Part shown: positions 5,955-12,808 of the stretch, piece after piece
How positions within the stretch are numbered: position 1 is the first letter of the stretch
Layout of the letters: every line of letters starts with the position of its first letter
Origin: an uncultured Oscillospiraceae bacterium
GTDB lineage: Bacteria; Bacillota; Clostridia; Oscillospirales; Oscillospiraceae
Assembly: GCA_934533005.1 (NCBI GenBank)
Contig: CAKTBC010000018.1
Span: forward strand, 1 to 25,170
DNA: 25,170 bases
Direction: 5' to 3'
The notes under the pieces: generated by a model
The model's database searches: none
Seen by the model: the letters and a program-made list of their open reading frames with translations, nothing else
What the model was told of the DNA's origin: nothing
Program-made: the position numbers and the translations under genes

Positions 5955-7079
5955 TTATTCCGCGTTCAGATAATACACCGTCAAAAGATCAACGCACGCA
6001 CCGTAGCTCTGCATGCCGCGGTCATCGCCGTAGGTTTGCAGGAACGATTCATATACCCTTTCGGATACGTCCGCCGCGGGCGTCTCAAACTGCTTCCAGT
6101 AGGCGTTGTTCGCGGTCAGATCGGCGCGCACATTCTCGCTGAGCGAGGAATATACCTCTTTCCAGGCGTCATAATCCGCGCTGTAGAGCGCGTTGCCGAG
6201 ATAGATATAGGCGAGCAGCGCGCCGGAATAGCGGTACTCGTCGTCACCGCTTTCCATGCACGCGACAACGGCGCAGAAGTTTGCCTCGTCCTCGCGCGCC
6301 ACGCCGCGCAGATGCGCCAGCTCGTGCGCGATCGTAGACGGCAGCAGGCACACGGGCGAGTCGGCGTTGAGATTGGCCTCCGCCGTATACGGGAAAAAGA
6401 AACCGGTATAGTGGATATAGCTCAGAAGGCGTGAGAGCACCACGGGCTTTGCCCGCACCGCCGGGGCGGCAAGGCACGGGAAGGTTTGCTCCGCGCCCTC
6501 ATAGACATCCGCAGAGCGGCGGAAGATTGCATCCTTATCCATGGCGCACACGCCGTTCTCGTCGCGCTCTACACGTTCTGCCATCGTATTGGCCTGCGCG
6601 GCGAAGTACTTCGTCACGGTCTCCAGCTCCTGCACGGATATGTCGCGCCGCTCCAGCCCCGACTGCTCGGTAAAGCTGTCGGAATAGTAGAGCACGCCCC
6701 ACCACAGGCAGAAGAGCGCAAACAGCGCTGCCGAGACGGAAAGGATCGTCATCCCTGTGCGGTAAGCCTTTGCCCAGCGCCGCCGGATGAGCCGCACAAG
6801 CAAAACAAGGAGCAGCACAACGCCGAGCGCGCCAAGGAGGAGGATGACCCACTCCGTCACGGAAAATGGCACAGCGGAGAAAAGCTTCCCCGCAAAGGCG
6901 TGCCAGGGGCGCACGAGCGTCCGGCAGAGGGCGTTCATGACTGCCTTATTGCCGCGCAGCAGGAAGTACGCCGCAAGCCACGCGAGCGACACGAGCAGCA
7001 CAGCATGGCGTGCCGGGCACAGCCGCCAGAGCGATTGGAGCGTTATTTTCTTTTTCTCCGTTGTTTCCATATCTGGCAT
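5955..7079 (-). CDS. DUF3810 family membrane protein with HExxH zinc-protease-like motif
   Basis: A 374-residue protein with three predicted membrane spans in its first 150 residues (LLVSLAWLAAYFLL, VILLLGALGVVLLLVLLV and ILSVSAALFALFCLWWG) and a large C-terminal domain. That domain has TIAHELAHLRGVAREDEANF, a HExxH motif with a downstream Glu in the manner of gluzincin metallopeptidases, and this arrangement is characteristic of DUF3810. Peptidase activity has to my knowledge not been established for the family. The start chosen is ATG 7077-7079, four bases after GGAG; METTEK at 7070 is also possible, while an in-frame TTG at 7106 has no ribosome site. It lies downstream of the zinc-ribbon gene on the same strand, with a terminator between them. 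Confidence 0.85.
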   Translation of the reverse strand: MPDMETTEKKKITLQSLWRLCPARHAVLLVSLAWLAAYFLLRGNKAVMNALCRTLVRPWHAFAGKLFSAVPFSVTEWVILLLGALGVVLLLVLLVRLIRRRWAKAYRTGMTILSVSAALFALFCLWWGVLYYSDSFTEQSGLERRDISVQELETVTKYFAAQANTMAERVERDENGVCAMDKDAIFRRSADVYEGAEQTFPCLAAPAVRAKPVVLSRLLSYIHYTGFFFPYTAEANLNADSPVCLLPSTIAHELAHLRGVAREDEANFCAVVACMESGDDEYRYSGALLAYIYLGNALYSADYDAWKEVYSSLSENVRADLTANNAYWKQFETPAADVSERVYESFLQTYGDDRGMQSYGACVDLLTVYYLNAE

Positions 7080-7111
7080 TTTACTCCGTCCGGCTGCGAA
7101 TGGCAACCGGT

Positions 7112-7147
7112 AAAAAAAGACGGAGCAGAGGTATCCTCCGCTCCGTC
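7112..7147 (-). terminator. Terminator of the zinc-ribbon gene
   Basis: Stem GACGGAGC/GCTCCGTC (7119-7126 with 7140-7147) extended by GAGG/CCTC beyond one mismatch, 3-base loop; on the minus strand it is followed by seven T (7112-7118). Confidence 0.88.
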
Positions 7148-7164
7148 CAAAATTTTATTCCTTA

Positions 7165-8595
7165 TCAGGTGGTCTCGTCGCCGAAATCAAAATACTCCGG
7201 CATGGTGCCGTTCATGTGCGGCACATACCAATCGTCGTAGTAATACGGCATCATCTGAGTATACGGCATATCCTCGCAGCTATCGTTGCGCACATCCTCC
7301 CAACTCATGCCCCACGGGCGGAGGAAGATCATATAGTCGATCCAACTGCCGCTGTCATCGGGATCGACTCCTTTAGCACGAATGTAGATCATCTGGTCAA
7401 ACCGGCTGACGATAGAGTCGGCAGGGTCAACGATCCAATCACCGCTGTTAACATCGTCGATCAAGAAGTAACCAGACTCCGAAAGCATACGCCCCTTATC
7501 CGATTTTCCCGGCTTGAAGGTCACATCGATATAGCCGAGGTTCTCGCCTTCCTCGCAGGTATCGTCCCAGATATCCACAAGGCCGGTATCGCCGTCCACC
7601 CTGATCGTGGCGCATACGTCCGCCCAGGAGTCCACAATATCTGCATATTCTCCGCCAGCATCGTAAACCACCCACCAGCCGTACCAGTTGCCATCCCACC
7701 AGGAGTAGGCCGAGTCCACAGGTGCAGCGGTCGTTTCCGGTGCCGTGCTAACCGGAGCTTCTGTCGCAGCGGGCTCTTTGACCGCCGGGGCAGCCGTTCC
7801 CTCTTTGTAGAACACCAGGTTCACGCCGAAATCCATAACGTCCTCCAGCGTAAGGCGGTTATCCACGAGCCAGCCCTCCAGATCCTCATCGCCCTGAAGA
7901 TCGATCTCGATCTCGCCGTCGCTTTCCAGCTCATACCGGCAGGTCTCGGTCTCGCCGTCGACCATTACACGGCACTTGTTTTTGGAAAGGAGCTCAATGG
8001 AAAAGCCGTTCGGCCACATATCCTCGATCTCCACGCGGCTTCCCGCATAGGTGCCGTAGGAAGCGACATACACGCCGTAGGTCGGGTTGTCTGCATCGCC
8101 GTCACCGCCGAAGAAGCCGATCAGCAGAAACACGAGCGCCGCAACGCCGATGGCGATAAGCAGAAACGGCAGGAACGATGACTTTTTCTTCTGCGGCTGG
8201 CTGCCGCCGGGGATATCGCGCGGCGGACGGGGCGGCTGCGTGCCGCCGGGACTGGCCGCTGCGGGGTCGTAGGAATAGGTATTGCGCGTGATCTCCGGCG
8301 AGTACGAGCCGGACGAGGCGGTATTCTGTGCCGCCGGGGTGTAGGTATACGTTCCGGTGTTCGCCGGGGTATACGGCGGAGTGTACGAGCCGGTATCCTC
8401 CGGCGTGCCGGACGGCGGATTCGTCCCGGCGTCTGCCGGGGCGGAGTATGTATAGTTGCTGCCGGAGAGCGTGGGCGGCGTGAACAGCGGTTCGTCCGCC
8501 GGAGCGGACGGCGGTGCTTCCACCTTTGTGCCGCACTCGGGACAGAACTTTGCGTCGTCCGTCAGCTTGCTGCCGCAATTGGGGCAAAATGCCAT
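7165..8595 (-). CDS. Zinc-ribbon single-pass membrane protein, function unknown
   Basis: A 476-residue protein. An N-terminal zinc ribbon has Cys4, Cys7, Cys18 and Cys21. Residues about 28-135 are a low-complexity Pro/Thr/Ser/Gly/Tyr linker, then KKK and a single membrane span at 141-163. The rest would lie outside the cell: a beta-rich domain (about 170-260), a short Ala/Pro/Thr linker (about 265-290), and a Trp-, Asp- and Tyr-rich C-terminal domain beginning near SWWDGNWYGWW. Such proteins with a cytoplasmic zinc ribbon and an external sensor-like part are common in Clostridia, but no function is established that I know of. I do not recognise the two outer domains. ATG 8593-8595 follows AAGGAGG by 8 bases. 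It has its own promoter and terminator. Confidence 0.82.
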   Translation of the reverse strand: MAFCPNCGSKLTDDAKFCPECGTKVEAPPSAPADEPLFTPPTLSGSNYTYSAPADAGTNPPSGTPEDTGSYTPPYTPANTGTYTYTPAAQNTASSGSYSPEITRNTYSYDPAAASPGGTQPPRPPRDIPGGSQPQKKKSSFLPFLLIAIGVAALVFLLIGFFGGDGDADNPTYGVYVASYGTYAGSRVEIEDMWPNGFSIELLSKNKCRVMVDGETETCRYELESDGEIEIDLQGDEDLEGWLVDNRLTLEDVMDFGVNLVFYKEGTAAPAVKEPAATEAPVSTAPETTAAPVDSAYSWWDGNWYGWWVVYDAGGEYADIVDSWADVCATIRVDGDTGLVDIWDDTCEEGENLGYIDVTFKPGKSDKGRMLSESGYFLIDDVNSGDWIVDPADSIVSRFDQMIYIRAKGVDPDDSGSWIDYMIFLRPWGMSWEDVRNDSCEDMPYTQMMPYYYDDWYVPHMNGTMPEYFDFGDETT

Positions 8596-8636
8596 AGAGC
8601 GTTCCTCCTTGATTGTCTCATTTCTCGGATGGACCC

Positions 8637-8665
8637 ATTATCCCACATTATCGGATGTTTTTCAA
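8637..8665 (-). promoter_or_regulatory. Promoter of the zinc-ribbon gene
   Basis: On the minus strand TTGAAA (8660-8665), 17-base spacer, GATAAT (8637-8642) with TG in the extended position. It begins just after the rplT terminator. Confidence 0.7.
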
Positions 8666-8670
8666 CAAGG

Positions 8671-8706
8671 AAAAACGCGCTGCTTCGTCAAAAAGCAGCG
8701 CGTTTT
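8671..8706 (-). terminator. Terminator of infC-rpmI-rplT
   Basis: A perfect 14-bp stem (8672-8685 with 8693-8706; core CGCGCTGC/GCAGCGCG), 7-base loop, ending in a run of five T on the minus strand. Confidence 0.92.
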
Positions 8707-8720
8707 CTCTTTGGAAAAAA

Positions 8721-9074
8721 TTACAGGCTCGCCTTGGCCTTCTCGCACAGGGCGGTGAAAGCGGCGGCGTCGTGGATCGCGAGCTCGGAGAGCATCTTGC
8801 GGTTCATGTCGATGCCAGCCTTCTTCAGGCCATGCATGAAGGTGGAGTAGTTCATGCCGTTCATCTTGCAGCCGGCGCTGATACGGGTGATCCACAGCTG
8901 GCGGAAGTCGCGCTTCTTGAGCTTGCGGCCGACGTAAGCGTAACGGCCGGACTTCATCAGCTGCTGGTTCGCCATTTTATAGTGACGGGACTTGTTTCCC
9001 CAATAACCCTTGGCAAGACCCAGCTTTTTATTTCTTCTCTTGCGCGTCATCATCGCGCCTTTGACTCTGGCCAT
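8721..9074 (-). CDS. rplT: 50S ribosomal protein L20
   Basis: A 117-residue basic protein, the usual length of bL20. It starts MARVKGAMMTRKRRNK and contains AKGYWGNKSRHYKMANQQL and KKRDFRQLWITRI, hallmark stretches of the family. It binds 23S rRNA early in large-subunit assembly and in Firmicutes also represses its own operon by binding the mRNA leader. ATG 9072-9074 follows AAGGAGG; the rpmI stop is 13 bases upstream. Last gene of infC-rpmI-rplT. Confidence 0.98.
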   Translation of the reverse strand: MARVKGAMMTRKRRNKKLGLAKGYWGNKSRHYKMANQQLMKSGRYAYVGRKLKKRDFRQLWITRISAGCKMNGMNYSTFMHGLKKAGIDMNRKMLSELAIHDAAAFTALCEKAKASL

Positions 9075-9087
9075 CTTTCAGTCCTCC

Positions 9088-9285
9088 TTATTTGTACGGA
9101 ATCATCTGCTTGATCGTGGGCGCGGTGGTGGCGTCCGCGTAGGCGCCCTGACGGAGGCCTCTCTTGCGCTTGGTGCTCTTCTTGTTGAGAATGTGGCTCT
9201 TAAAAGCGTGGGCGCGCTTGACCTTGCCGGTCTTGGTGAGATTGAATCTCTTCTTCGCGCCGCTGTGCGATTTCAGTTTCGGCAT
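9088..9285 (-). CDS. rpmI: 50S ribosomal protein L35
   Basis: A 65-residue basic protein of bL35 length with the signature start MPKLKSHSGAKKRFNLTKTG and HILNKKSTKRKRGLR. It is a large-subunit protein. AAAGGAGAT lies before ATG 9283-9285, and the infC stop is 15 bases upstream. Middle gene of the conserved infC-rpmI-rplT operon. Confidence 0.98.
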   Translation of the reverse strand: MPKLKSHSGAKKRFNLTKTGKVKRAHAFKSHILNKKSTKRKRGLRQGAYADATTAPTIKQMIPYK

Positions 9286-9300
9286 CTCGGAATATCTCCT

Positions 9301-9837
9301 TTACTTTTTGTTTGCTTGTTTGTCGGGGGCCTTGGGGGAAAGGAACATGAACATATTCCGTCCCTCCATCTTGGGGTTTTTGTCCATGGTGGCGATCTCG
9401 GCACACTGGGCGGCAAAGTTCGTGAGAAGCTGCTCGCCAATGTTGGTGTGCGCCATTTCACGGCCGCGGAAACGCACCGTGACCTTCAGCCGGTCGCCGT
9501 CCAGGAGGAATTTCTGTCCGTTTTTCAGCTTGGTATTGAAATCGTTCTCGCCGATGCCCGGGGACATGCGGATCTCCTTGATTTCAATGATGCGCTGATT
9601 CTTGCGGGCTTCCTTTTCCTTTTTGGTCTGCTCAAAGCGGAATTTGCCGTAGTCCATGATCTTGCACACGGGCGGCTTTGCCTGCGGAGAGATCAGGACA
9701 AGATCCATCTCCCGCTCTTCAGCGATGCGGAGCGCCTGCTCGCCGGACATAACGCCAAGCTGTTCGCCTTCCTCGCTGATCAGGCGAACTTCCGGTTCGC
9801 GGATCTCTTCGTTGAGCAAATGATTCTGGGTAGCGAT
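9301..9837 (-). CDS. infC: Translation initiation factor IF-3, apparent AUC start codon
   Basis: A protein of about 178 residues with the N-terminal domain (LLNEEIREPEVRLI...), the PPVCKIMDYGKFRFEQ linker-proximal block, and the C-terminal KEIRMSPGIGENDF and RFRGREMAH motifs. IF-3 binds the 30S subunit and proofreads the start codon. No ATG or GTG lies in frame at the expected place. GGAGG at 9847-9851 is 9 bases upstream of an in-frame ATC (9835-9837), giving (M)ATQNHLLNEEIR, and 6 bases upstream of an ACG. The in-frame TTG at 9817-9819 is 27 bases from that site. A non-canonical start (AUU) is known for infC in E. coli and in Bacillus stearothermophilus, where IF-3 limits its own synthesis. 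First gene of infC-rpmI-rplT, behind an attenuator leader. Confidence 0.93.
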   Translation of the reverse strand: MATQNHLLNEEIREPEVRLISEEGEQLGVMSGEQALRIAEEREMDLVLISPQAKPPVCKIMDYGKFRFEQTKKEKEARKNQRIIEIKEIRMSPGIGENDFNTKLKNGQKFLLDGDRLKVTVRFRGREMAHTNIGEQLLTNFAAQCAEIATMDKNPKMEGRNMFMFLSPKAPDKQANKK

Positions 9838-10018
9838 CGTTAAACACCTCCAAATAAGTCGCCGGCGCTCTCGCGCCTTTTCATGGATGCAAAAAAGCGG
9901 ATACGCAAACCGCATCCGCACACACTCCGACCCCATACAAGACAGAGCCGAAAAATGTTGACCGCGGCGCGCCCTGGGCGGCCGGGTGAGACCGGAAACG
10001 ATCTGCTTTCTTTTAAGC
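9838..10018 (-). promoter_or_regulatory. infC-rpmI-rplT leader, probable ribosomal protein L20 leader
   Basis: About 180 bases of untranslated leader run from the predicted start near 10018 to the infC start codon, with an intrinsic terminator inside. In Firmicutes this operon leader is bound by L20 through a mimic of its 23S rRNA site, which favours the terminator. Position, length and terminator fit; I did not derive the L20-binding fold itself. Confidence 0.65.
9891..9919 (-). terminator. Attenuator terminator in the infC leader (L20 leader type)
   Basis: On the minus strand the stem GCGGATGCG and CGTATCCGC (arms 9911-9919 and 9897-9905) with loop GTTTG is followed by six T (9891-9896). 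It lies about 100 bases after the promoter and 54 before the infC start codon, so it can stop transcription before infC. Confidence 0.85.
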
Positions 10019-10024
10019 ATGGAT

Positions 10025-10053
10025 ATTATAGCCGCAGGGGCAGGAAATGTCAA
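10025..10053 (-). promoter_or_regulatory. Consensus promoter of infC-rpmI-rplT
   Basis: On the minus strand perfect TTGACA (10048-10053), 17-base spacer, perfect TATAAT (10025-10030), as expected for a highly expressed ribosomal operon. Its first two bases are shared with the arm of the upstream deoC hairpin. Confidence 0.93.
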
Positions 10054-10091
10054 GGGGAAGAGCAAAAGATTTTTCTTCTGCTCTTCCCCTT
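10052..10091 (-). terminator. Hairpin after deoC, probable terminator
   Basis: A 13-bp perfect stem (10052-10064 with 10079-10091; core GGGGAAGAGCA) with a 14-base loop, starting 9 bases after the deoC stop. It lacks a good T-tract on the minus strand (CCCCTTGACATTT), so termination may be partial and read into infC. Confidence 0.55.
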
Positions 10092-10100
10092 TCTTCGGAA

Positions 10101-10769
10101 TTACTCGCCTTTTTCCTCTTCGAGCTGCTTGGCGATCTTCACGATGCGGCTCGTTCCGAGACGCTCCGCACCGAGCTCGATGAAGCGCTCTGCGTCCTCG
10201 ATGGAGGAGATGCCGCCCGCGGCCTTGACCTTGACGGAGGGGGCGCAATGTGCGCGCATGAGCGCCACATCGTCAAACGTCGCACCGCCCTTCGAAAAGC
10301 CGGTGGAGGTTTTGATGTACTCCGCGCCGCTCTGTGACACGATCTCGCAGAGCTTGATCTTCTCCTCGTCTGTGAGCAGGCAGCACTCGATGATGACCTT
10401 CAAAAGCTTTCCGCCGCACGCGGCCTTGATGCGGACGATTTCGTCGAGCAGCATGTCCCAGCACTTGTCCTTCACCATGCCGAGATTGATGACCATATCG
10501 ATCTCGTCCGCGCCGTTTTTCACGGCGTCCTCGGTCTCAAAGACCTTGGCGGCGGTGGTGTTGTAGCCGTTCGGAAAGCCGATGACGGTGCAGATCTTCA
10601 TCTGTCCGTTTACATACCGCTTGGCTCCCGCCACATGCGCGGGCGGGATACACACGGAGGCGCAGCCAAAGCGGATCGCGTCATCGCACAGAGCGCGGAT
10701 CTCCGCGGCGGTGCAGTCGGTGCGGAGGAGCGTGTGGTCACAGCGGGCAAGAATGTCTTTTATATCCAT
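10101..10769 (-). CDS. deoC: Deoxyribose-phosphate aldolase
   Basis: A 222-residue class I aldolase of the usual DeoC length. It cleaves 2-deoxyribose 5-phosphate to acetaldehyde and glyceraldehyde 3-phosphate in deoxynucleoside catabolism. The Schiff-base lysine is Lys153 in YIKTSTGF, the second active-site lysine is Lys182 in KVKAAGGI, and Asp91 lies in EIDMVINLG. Start ATG 10767-10769 follows GGAAAGG by 9 bases. It has its own promoter and stands alone rather than in a deo operon; the neighbour upstream is divergent. Confidence 0.96.
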   Translation of the reverse strand: MDIKDILARCDHTLLRTDCTAAEIRALCDDAIRFGCASVCIPPAHVAGAKRYVNGQMKICTVIGFPNGYNTTAAKVFETEDAVKNGADEIDMVINLGMVKDKCWDMLLDEIVRIKAACGGKLLKVIIECCLLTDEEKIKLCEIVSQSGAEYIKTSTGFSKGGATFDDVALMRAHCAPSVKVKAAGGISSIEDAERFIELGAERLGTSRIVKIAKQLEEEKGE

Positions 10770-10805
10770 GATGTTCTGCCTTTCCTTCCTTATTTTGTTG
10801 TCTGC

Positions 10806-10834
10806 ATCATATCACACGCACGCGAAAGAAACAA
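10806..10834 (-). promoter_or_regulatory. deoC promoter
   Basis: On the minus strand TTGTTT (10829-10834), 17-base spacer, TATGAT (10806-10811) with TG in the extended -10 position. Start would be near 10799, about 30 bases before the start codon. No clear DeoR-type palindrome was seen. Confidence 0.7.
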
Positions 10835-10881
10835 GGCATTTTGTCCAGCGGGTGTGAATAGGCTATGGCGAGGTGTTACAA

Positions 10882-11499
10882 ATGGATGAAATGCAAACCA
10901 ACAACCGCGTTATCCTCTGCGGCACGCCGCTTTCTTCCCCGGTTTTTTCCCACGCCAGCCGTCTCGAACCGTTCTACACGTTCCCGCTGGAGGTTGCGCG
11001 GCTCTCCGGCACGGTGGATACGATCAACGTTTTGCTGCGCGAAGAGCTTCTTCCATTGCTCAAGCCCTCACGCGCGGGGCTTATCCGCGTTGCGGGTGAG
11101 GTGCGGTCATTCAACAACCACAGCGGCGAGGGCAGCAAGCTCGTTATCAGCGTGTTCGCCCGCGAGCTCTCGCCGCCGGAAACGCCCGTATGGGTCAACG
11201 AGGTGGAGCTGACCGGCACGCTCTGCAAAAGTCCGAACCGACGCACCACGCCGATGGGGCGGGAGATCTGCGATCTGATGCTTGCCGTTAACCGGCTCTA
11301 CGGGCGCAGCGACTATCTCCCCTGCATCGTTTGGGGACAGAACGCGCGCCGCGCCGCGCTTTGGGACGTCGGCACACGCGTGCATCTGCTCGGGCGCATC
11401 CAGAGCCGCGAATACATAAAAAATCTCGACGGGCAGGCGGTACGCCGCACGGCGTATGAGATCTCCGTTTCAGACATCGCGGCGCTCCCGGCGGAATAG
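10882..11499 (+). CDS. Single-stranded DNA-binding protein paralogue with two OB folds
   Basis: A 205-residue protein with two SSB-like OB folds in tandem. The second (about 105-190) is clearest: NEVELTGTLCKSPNRRTT, then DLMLAVNRLYGRSDYLPCIVWG and VHLLGRIQSREYI, as in SSB proteins. The first (about 7-100) has the matching pattern NRVILCGTPLSSPVF, YTFPLEVARLSG and IRVAGEVRSFNN. The C-terminus ends DIAALPAE and lacks the acidic DDDIPF-type tail through which main SSB recruits partners, so this is probably an accessory paralogue and not the replicative SSB. ATG 10882 follows GAGG by 8 bases; the in-frame GTG 10873 overlaps that site. It is divergent from deoC and convergent with ftsZ. Confidence 0.75.
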   Translation: MDEMQTNNRVILCGTPLSSPVFSHASRLEPFYTFPLEVARLSGTVDTINVLLREELLPLLKPSRAGLIRVAGEVRSFNNHSGEGSKLVISVFARELSPPETPVWVNEVELTGTLCKSPNRRTTPMGREICDLMLAVNRLYGRSDYLPCIVWGQNARRAALWDVGTRVHLLGRIQSREYIKNLDGQAVRRTAYEISVSDIAALPAE

Positions 11500-11508
11500 C
11501 AACAGAAA

Positions 11509-11538
11509 AGCATCCGGGGAGAAATCTCACCGGATGCT
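11509..11538. terminator. Hairpin between convergent SSB-like gene and ftsZ
   Basis: Stem AGCATCCGG (11509-11517) and CCGGATGCT (11530-11538) with an inner GAGA/TCTC pairing. Plus strand continues GCTTTTCC and minus strand continues TTTTCTG, so it may serve both genes, though the T-tracts are short. Confidence 0.72.
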
Positions 11539-11554
11539 GCTTTTCCGTATGGAA

Positions 11555-12664
11555 TTACTTGTTGAAGATCTTGAAGATCGTGTCAAACGGGTCCTCGCCG
11601 TCCTCTTCCGGGGCGGGAACCGCCGCGGGCTCCTTCTGGCTCTCGGCACGCTCGCGTGCGTCGGTGAAGAGGTTCGCGTCGCGCGGCTCTTCGATCTTGA
11701 CGGTCTCGGGCTTCTTCTCGTCAAAGCCGGTGGCGATGACGGTGACGACGATCTCATCGTCGAGAGAATCGTCAAAGCTCGCGCCGAAGATGATGTTGGC
11801 TTCGGGATGCGCCGCGCCCTGCACGAGCATGGCGGCCGCCTCGACATCGTCAAGCCCCATTTCCTTGGAGCCGGTGATGTTGATGAGCACGCCGCGCGCG
11901 CCGTCGATCGAGGTCTCCATCAGCGGGCTGGAAACGGCCATCTTCGCGGCATCCTCCGCCTTGTTCTTGCCGGCGGCACGGCCAACGCCCATGTGCGCAA
12001 GACCCGCGCCCTTCATAACGGCGGTCACGTCGGCAAAGTCGAGGTTAATAAAGCCGGTATTCTTGATGAGCTCGGAAATGCTGCTCACGGCCTTGATGAG
12101 GACGTCGTCCGCGATCTCGAAGGCGTTTGCAAGCGTGACCTTCTCGGGGCTGGCGTATTTCAGGCGGTCGTTCGGGATGATGAGAAGGCTGTCCACACGC
12201 CCCATCAGCTCGCTGACGCCCTGCTGCGCCTGCAGCGCGCGGCGGCGGCCCTCCCAGGAAAACGGACGGGTCACAACGCCGACGGTGAGGATGCCGGCGT
12301 CCTTCGCGGCCTCGGCCACGACCGGAGCCGCGCCCGTGCCGGTGCCGCCGCCCATGCCGGCGGTGAGGAACACCATGTCGGTACCCTCAAGCGCCTCGGA
12401 GATCGCGTTGCGGCTCTCCTCGGCGGCGCGCTTGCCGACGTCGGGATCCGAGCCCGCGCCCTGGCCATGCGTCAGCTTTTCGCCGATCTGGATGGTCTGC
12501 TTCGCGCCGGAAACGGCGAGAGCCTGCTTATCGGTATTGACCGCGATGAACTCCACACCCTTCGTATCGCCGGCCGCCATGCGGTTGACAACATTGTTGC
12601 CGGCACCGCCGATGCCGATGACTTTGATGGTGACAACGTTCTCCGCGTCTTTGTTGATAGCCAT
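11555..12664 (-). CDS. ftsZ: Cell division GTPase FtsZ
   Basis: A 369-residue tubulin-like GTPase that forms the Z ring. The nucleotide motif GMGGGTGTGAAP is at 103-114, the N-terminal IGIGGAGNNVVNRM at 16-29, NTDKQAL near 43-49, and the T7 synergy loop NLDFADV at 207-213. A flexible acidic linker begins near residue 320. The last residues read EDPFDTIFKIFNK, unlike the usual DIPAFLRR-type C-terminal peptide that binds FtsA, SepF or ZipA. ATG 12662-12664 follows GGGAGG by 8 bases; an open frame reaches 42 bases further but has no ribosome site. It is the last gene of the dcw block and has its own promoter. No ftsA lies beside it. Confidence 0.97.
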   Translation of the reverse strand: MAINKDAENVVTIKVIGIGGAGNNVVNRMAAGDTKGVEFIAVNTDKQALAVSGAKQTIQIGEKLTHGQGAGSDPDVGKRAAEESRNAISEALEGTDMVFLTAGMGGGTGTGAAPVVAEAAKDAGILTVGVVTRPFSWEGRRRALQAQQGVSELMGRVDSLLIIPNDRLKYASPEKVTLANAFEIADDVLIKAVSSISELIKNTGFINLDFADVTAVMKGAGLAHMGVGRAAGKNKAEDAAKMAVSSPLMETSIDGARGVLINITGSKEMGLDDVEAAAMLVQGAAHPEANIIFGASFDDSLDDEIVVTVIATGFDEKKPETVKIEEPRDANLFTDARERAESQKEPAAVPAPEEDGEDPFDTIFKIFNK

Positions 12665-12715
12665 TCTATATACCCTCCCAGTTGCTATTCGGGGTCTTAT
12701 ACTCATACTCTTGTC

Positions 12716-12744
12716 ATTTTATAACGTTTTTAACCGCAGGTCAA
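12716..12744 (-). promoter_or_regulatory. ftsZ promoter
   Basis: On the minus strand TTGACC (12739-12744), 17-base spacer, TAAAAT (12716-12721). The -35 box lies in one arm of the hairpin 12734-12765, so RNA arriving from ftsQ and the ftsZ promoter share the same bases. Confidence 0.75.
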
Positions 12745-12765
12745 CAGCATTATGTTGACCTGCGG
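12734..12765. terminator. 13-bp hairpin between ftsQ and ftsZ
   Basis: CCGCAGGTCAACA (12734-12746) and TGTTGACCTGCGG (12753-12765), loop GCATTA. On the minus strand it is followed by TTAAAAACG, a poor T-tract; on the plus strand by CTGGTTTTTG. It may be a weak attenuator or operon boundary, or a site for a protein acting on the ftsZ promoter. Confidence 0.5.
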
Positions 12766-12808
12766 CTGGTTTTTGTAACAAATTTGAAAAGAAATCCGCC
12801 TTTTTTGC

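Noticed and set aside
7078..7106. TTGCCA-17-TAAAAT promoter for the DUF3810 gene
   Set aside because: The -10 box would overlap the chosen start codon, so it could only give a transcript beginning after it; the match is likely chance.
9817..9819. TTG start for infC
   Set aside because: It is 27 bases from the only good ribosome site and would remove residues before the conserved LLNEE segment; kept only as an alternative.
10841..10869. TTGTCC-17-TATGGC promoter for the SSB-like gene
   Set aside because: The -10 is poor and the predicted start would fall after the GAGG ribosome site at 10870-10873.
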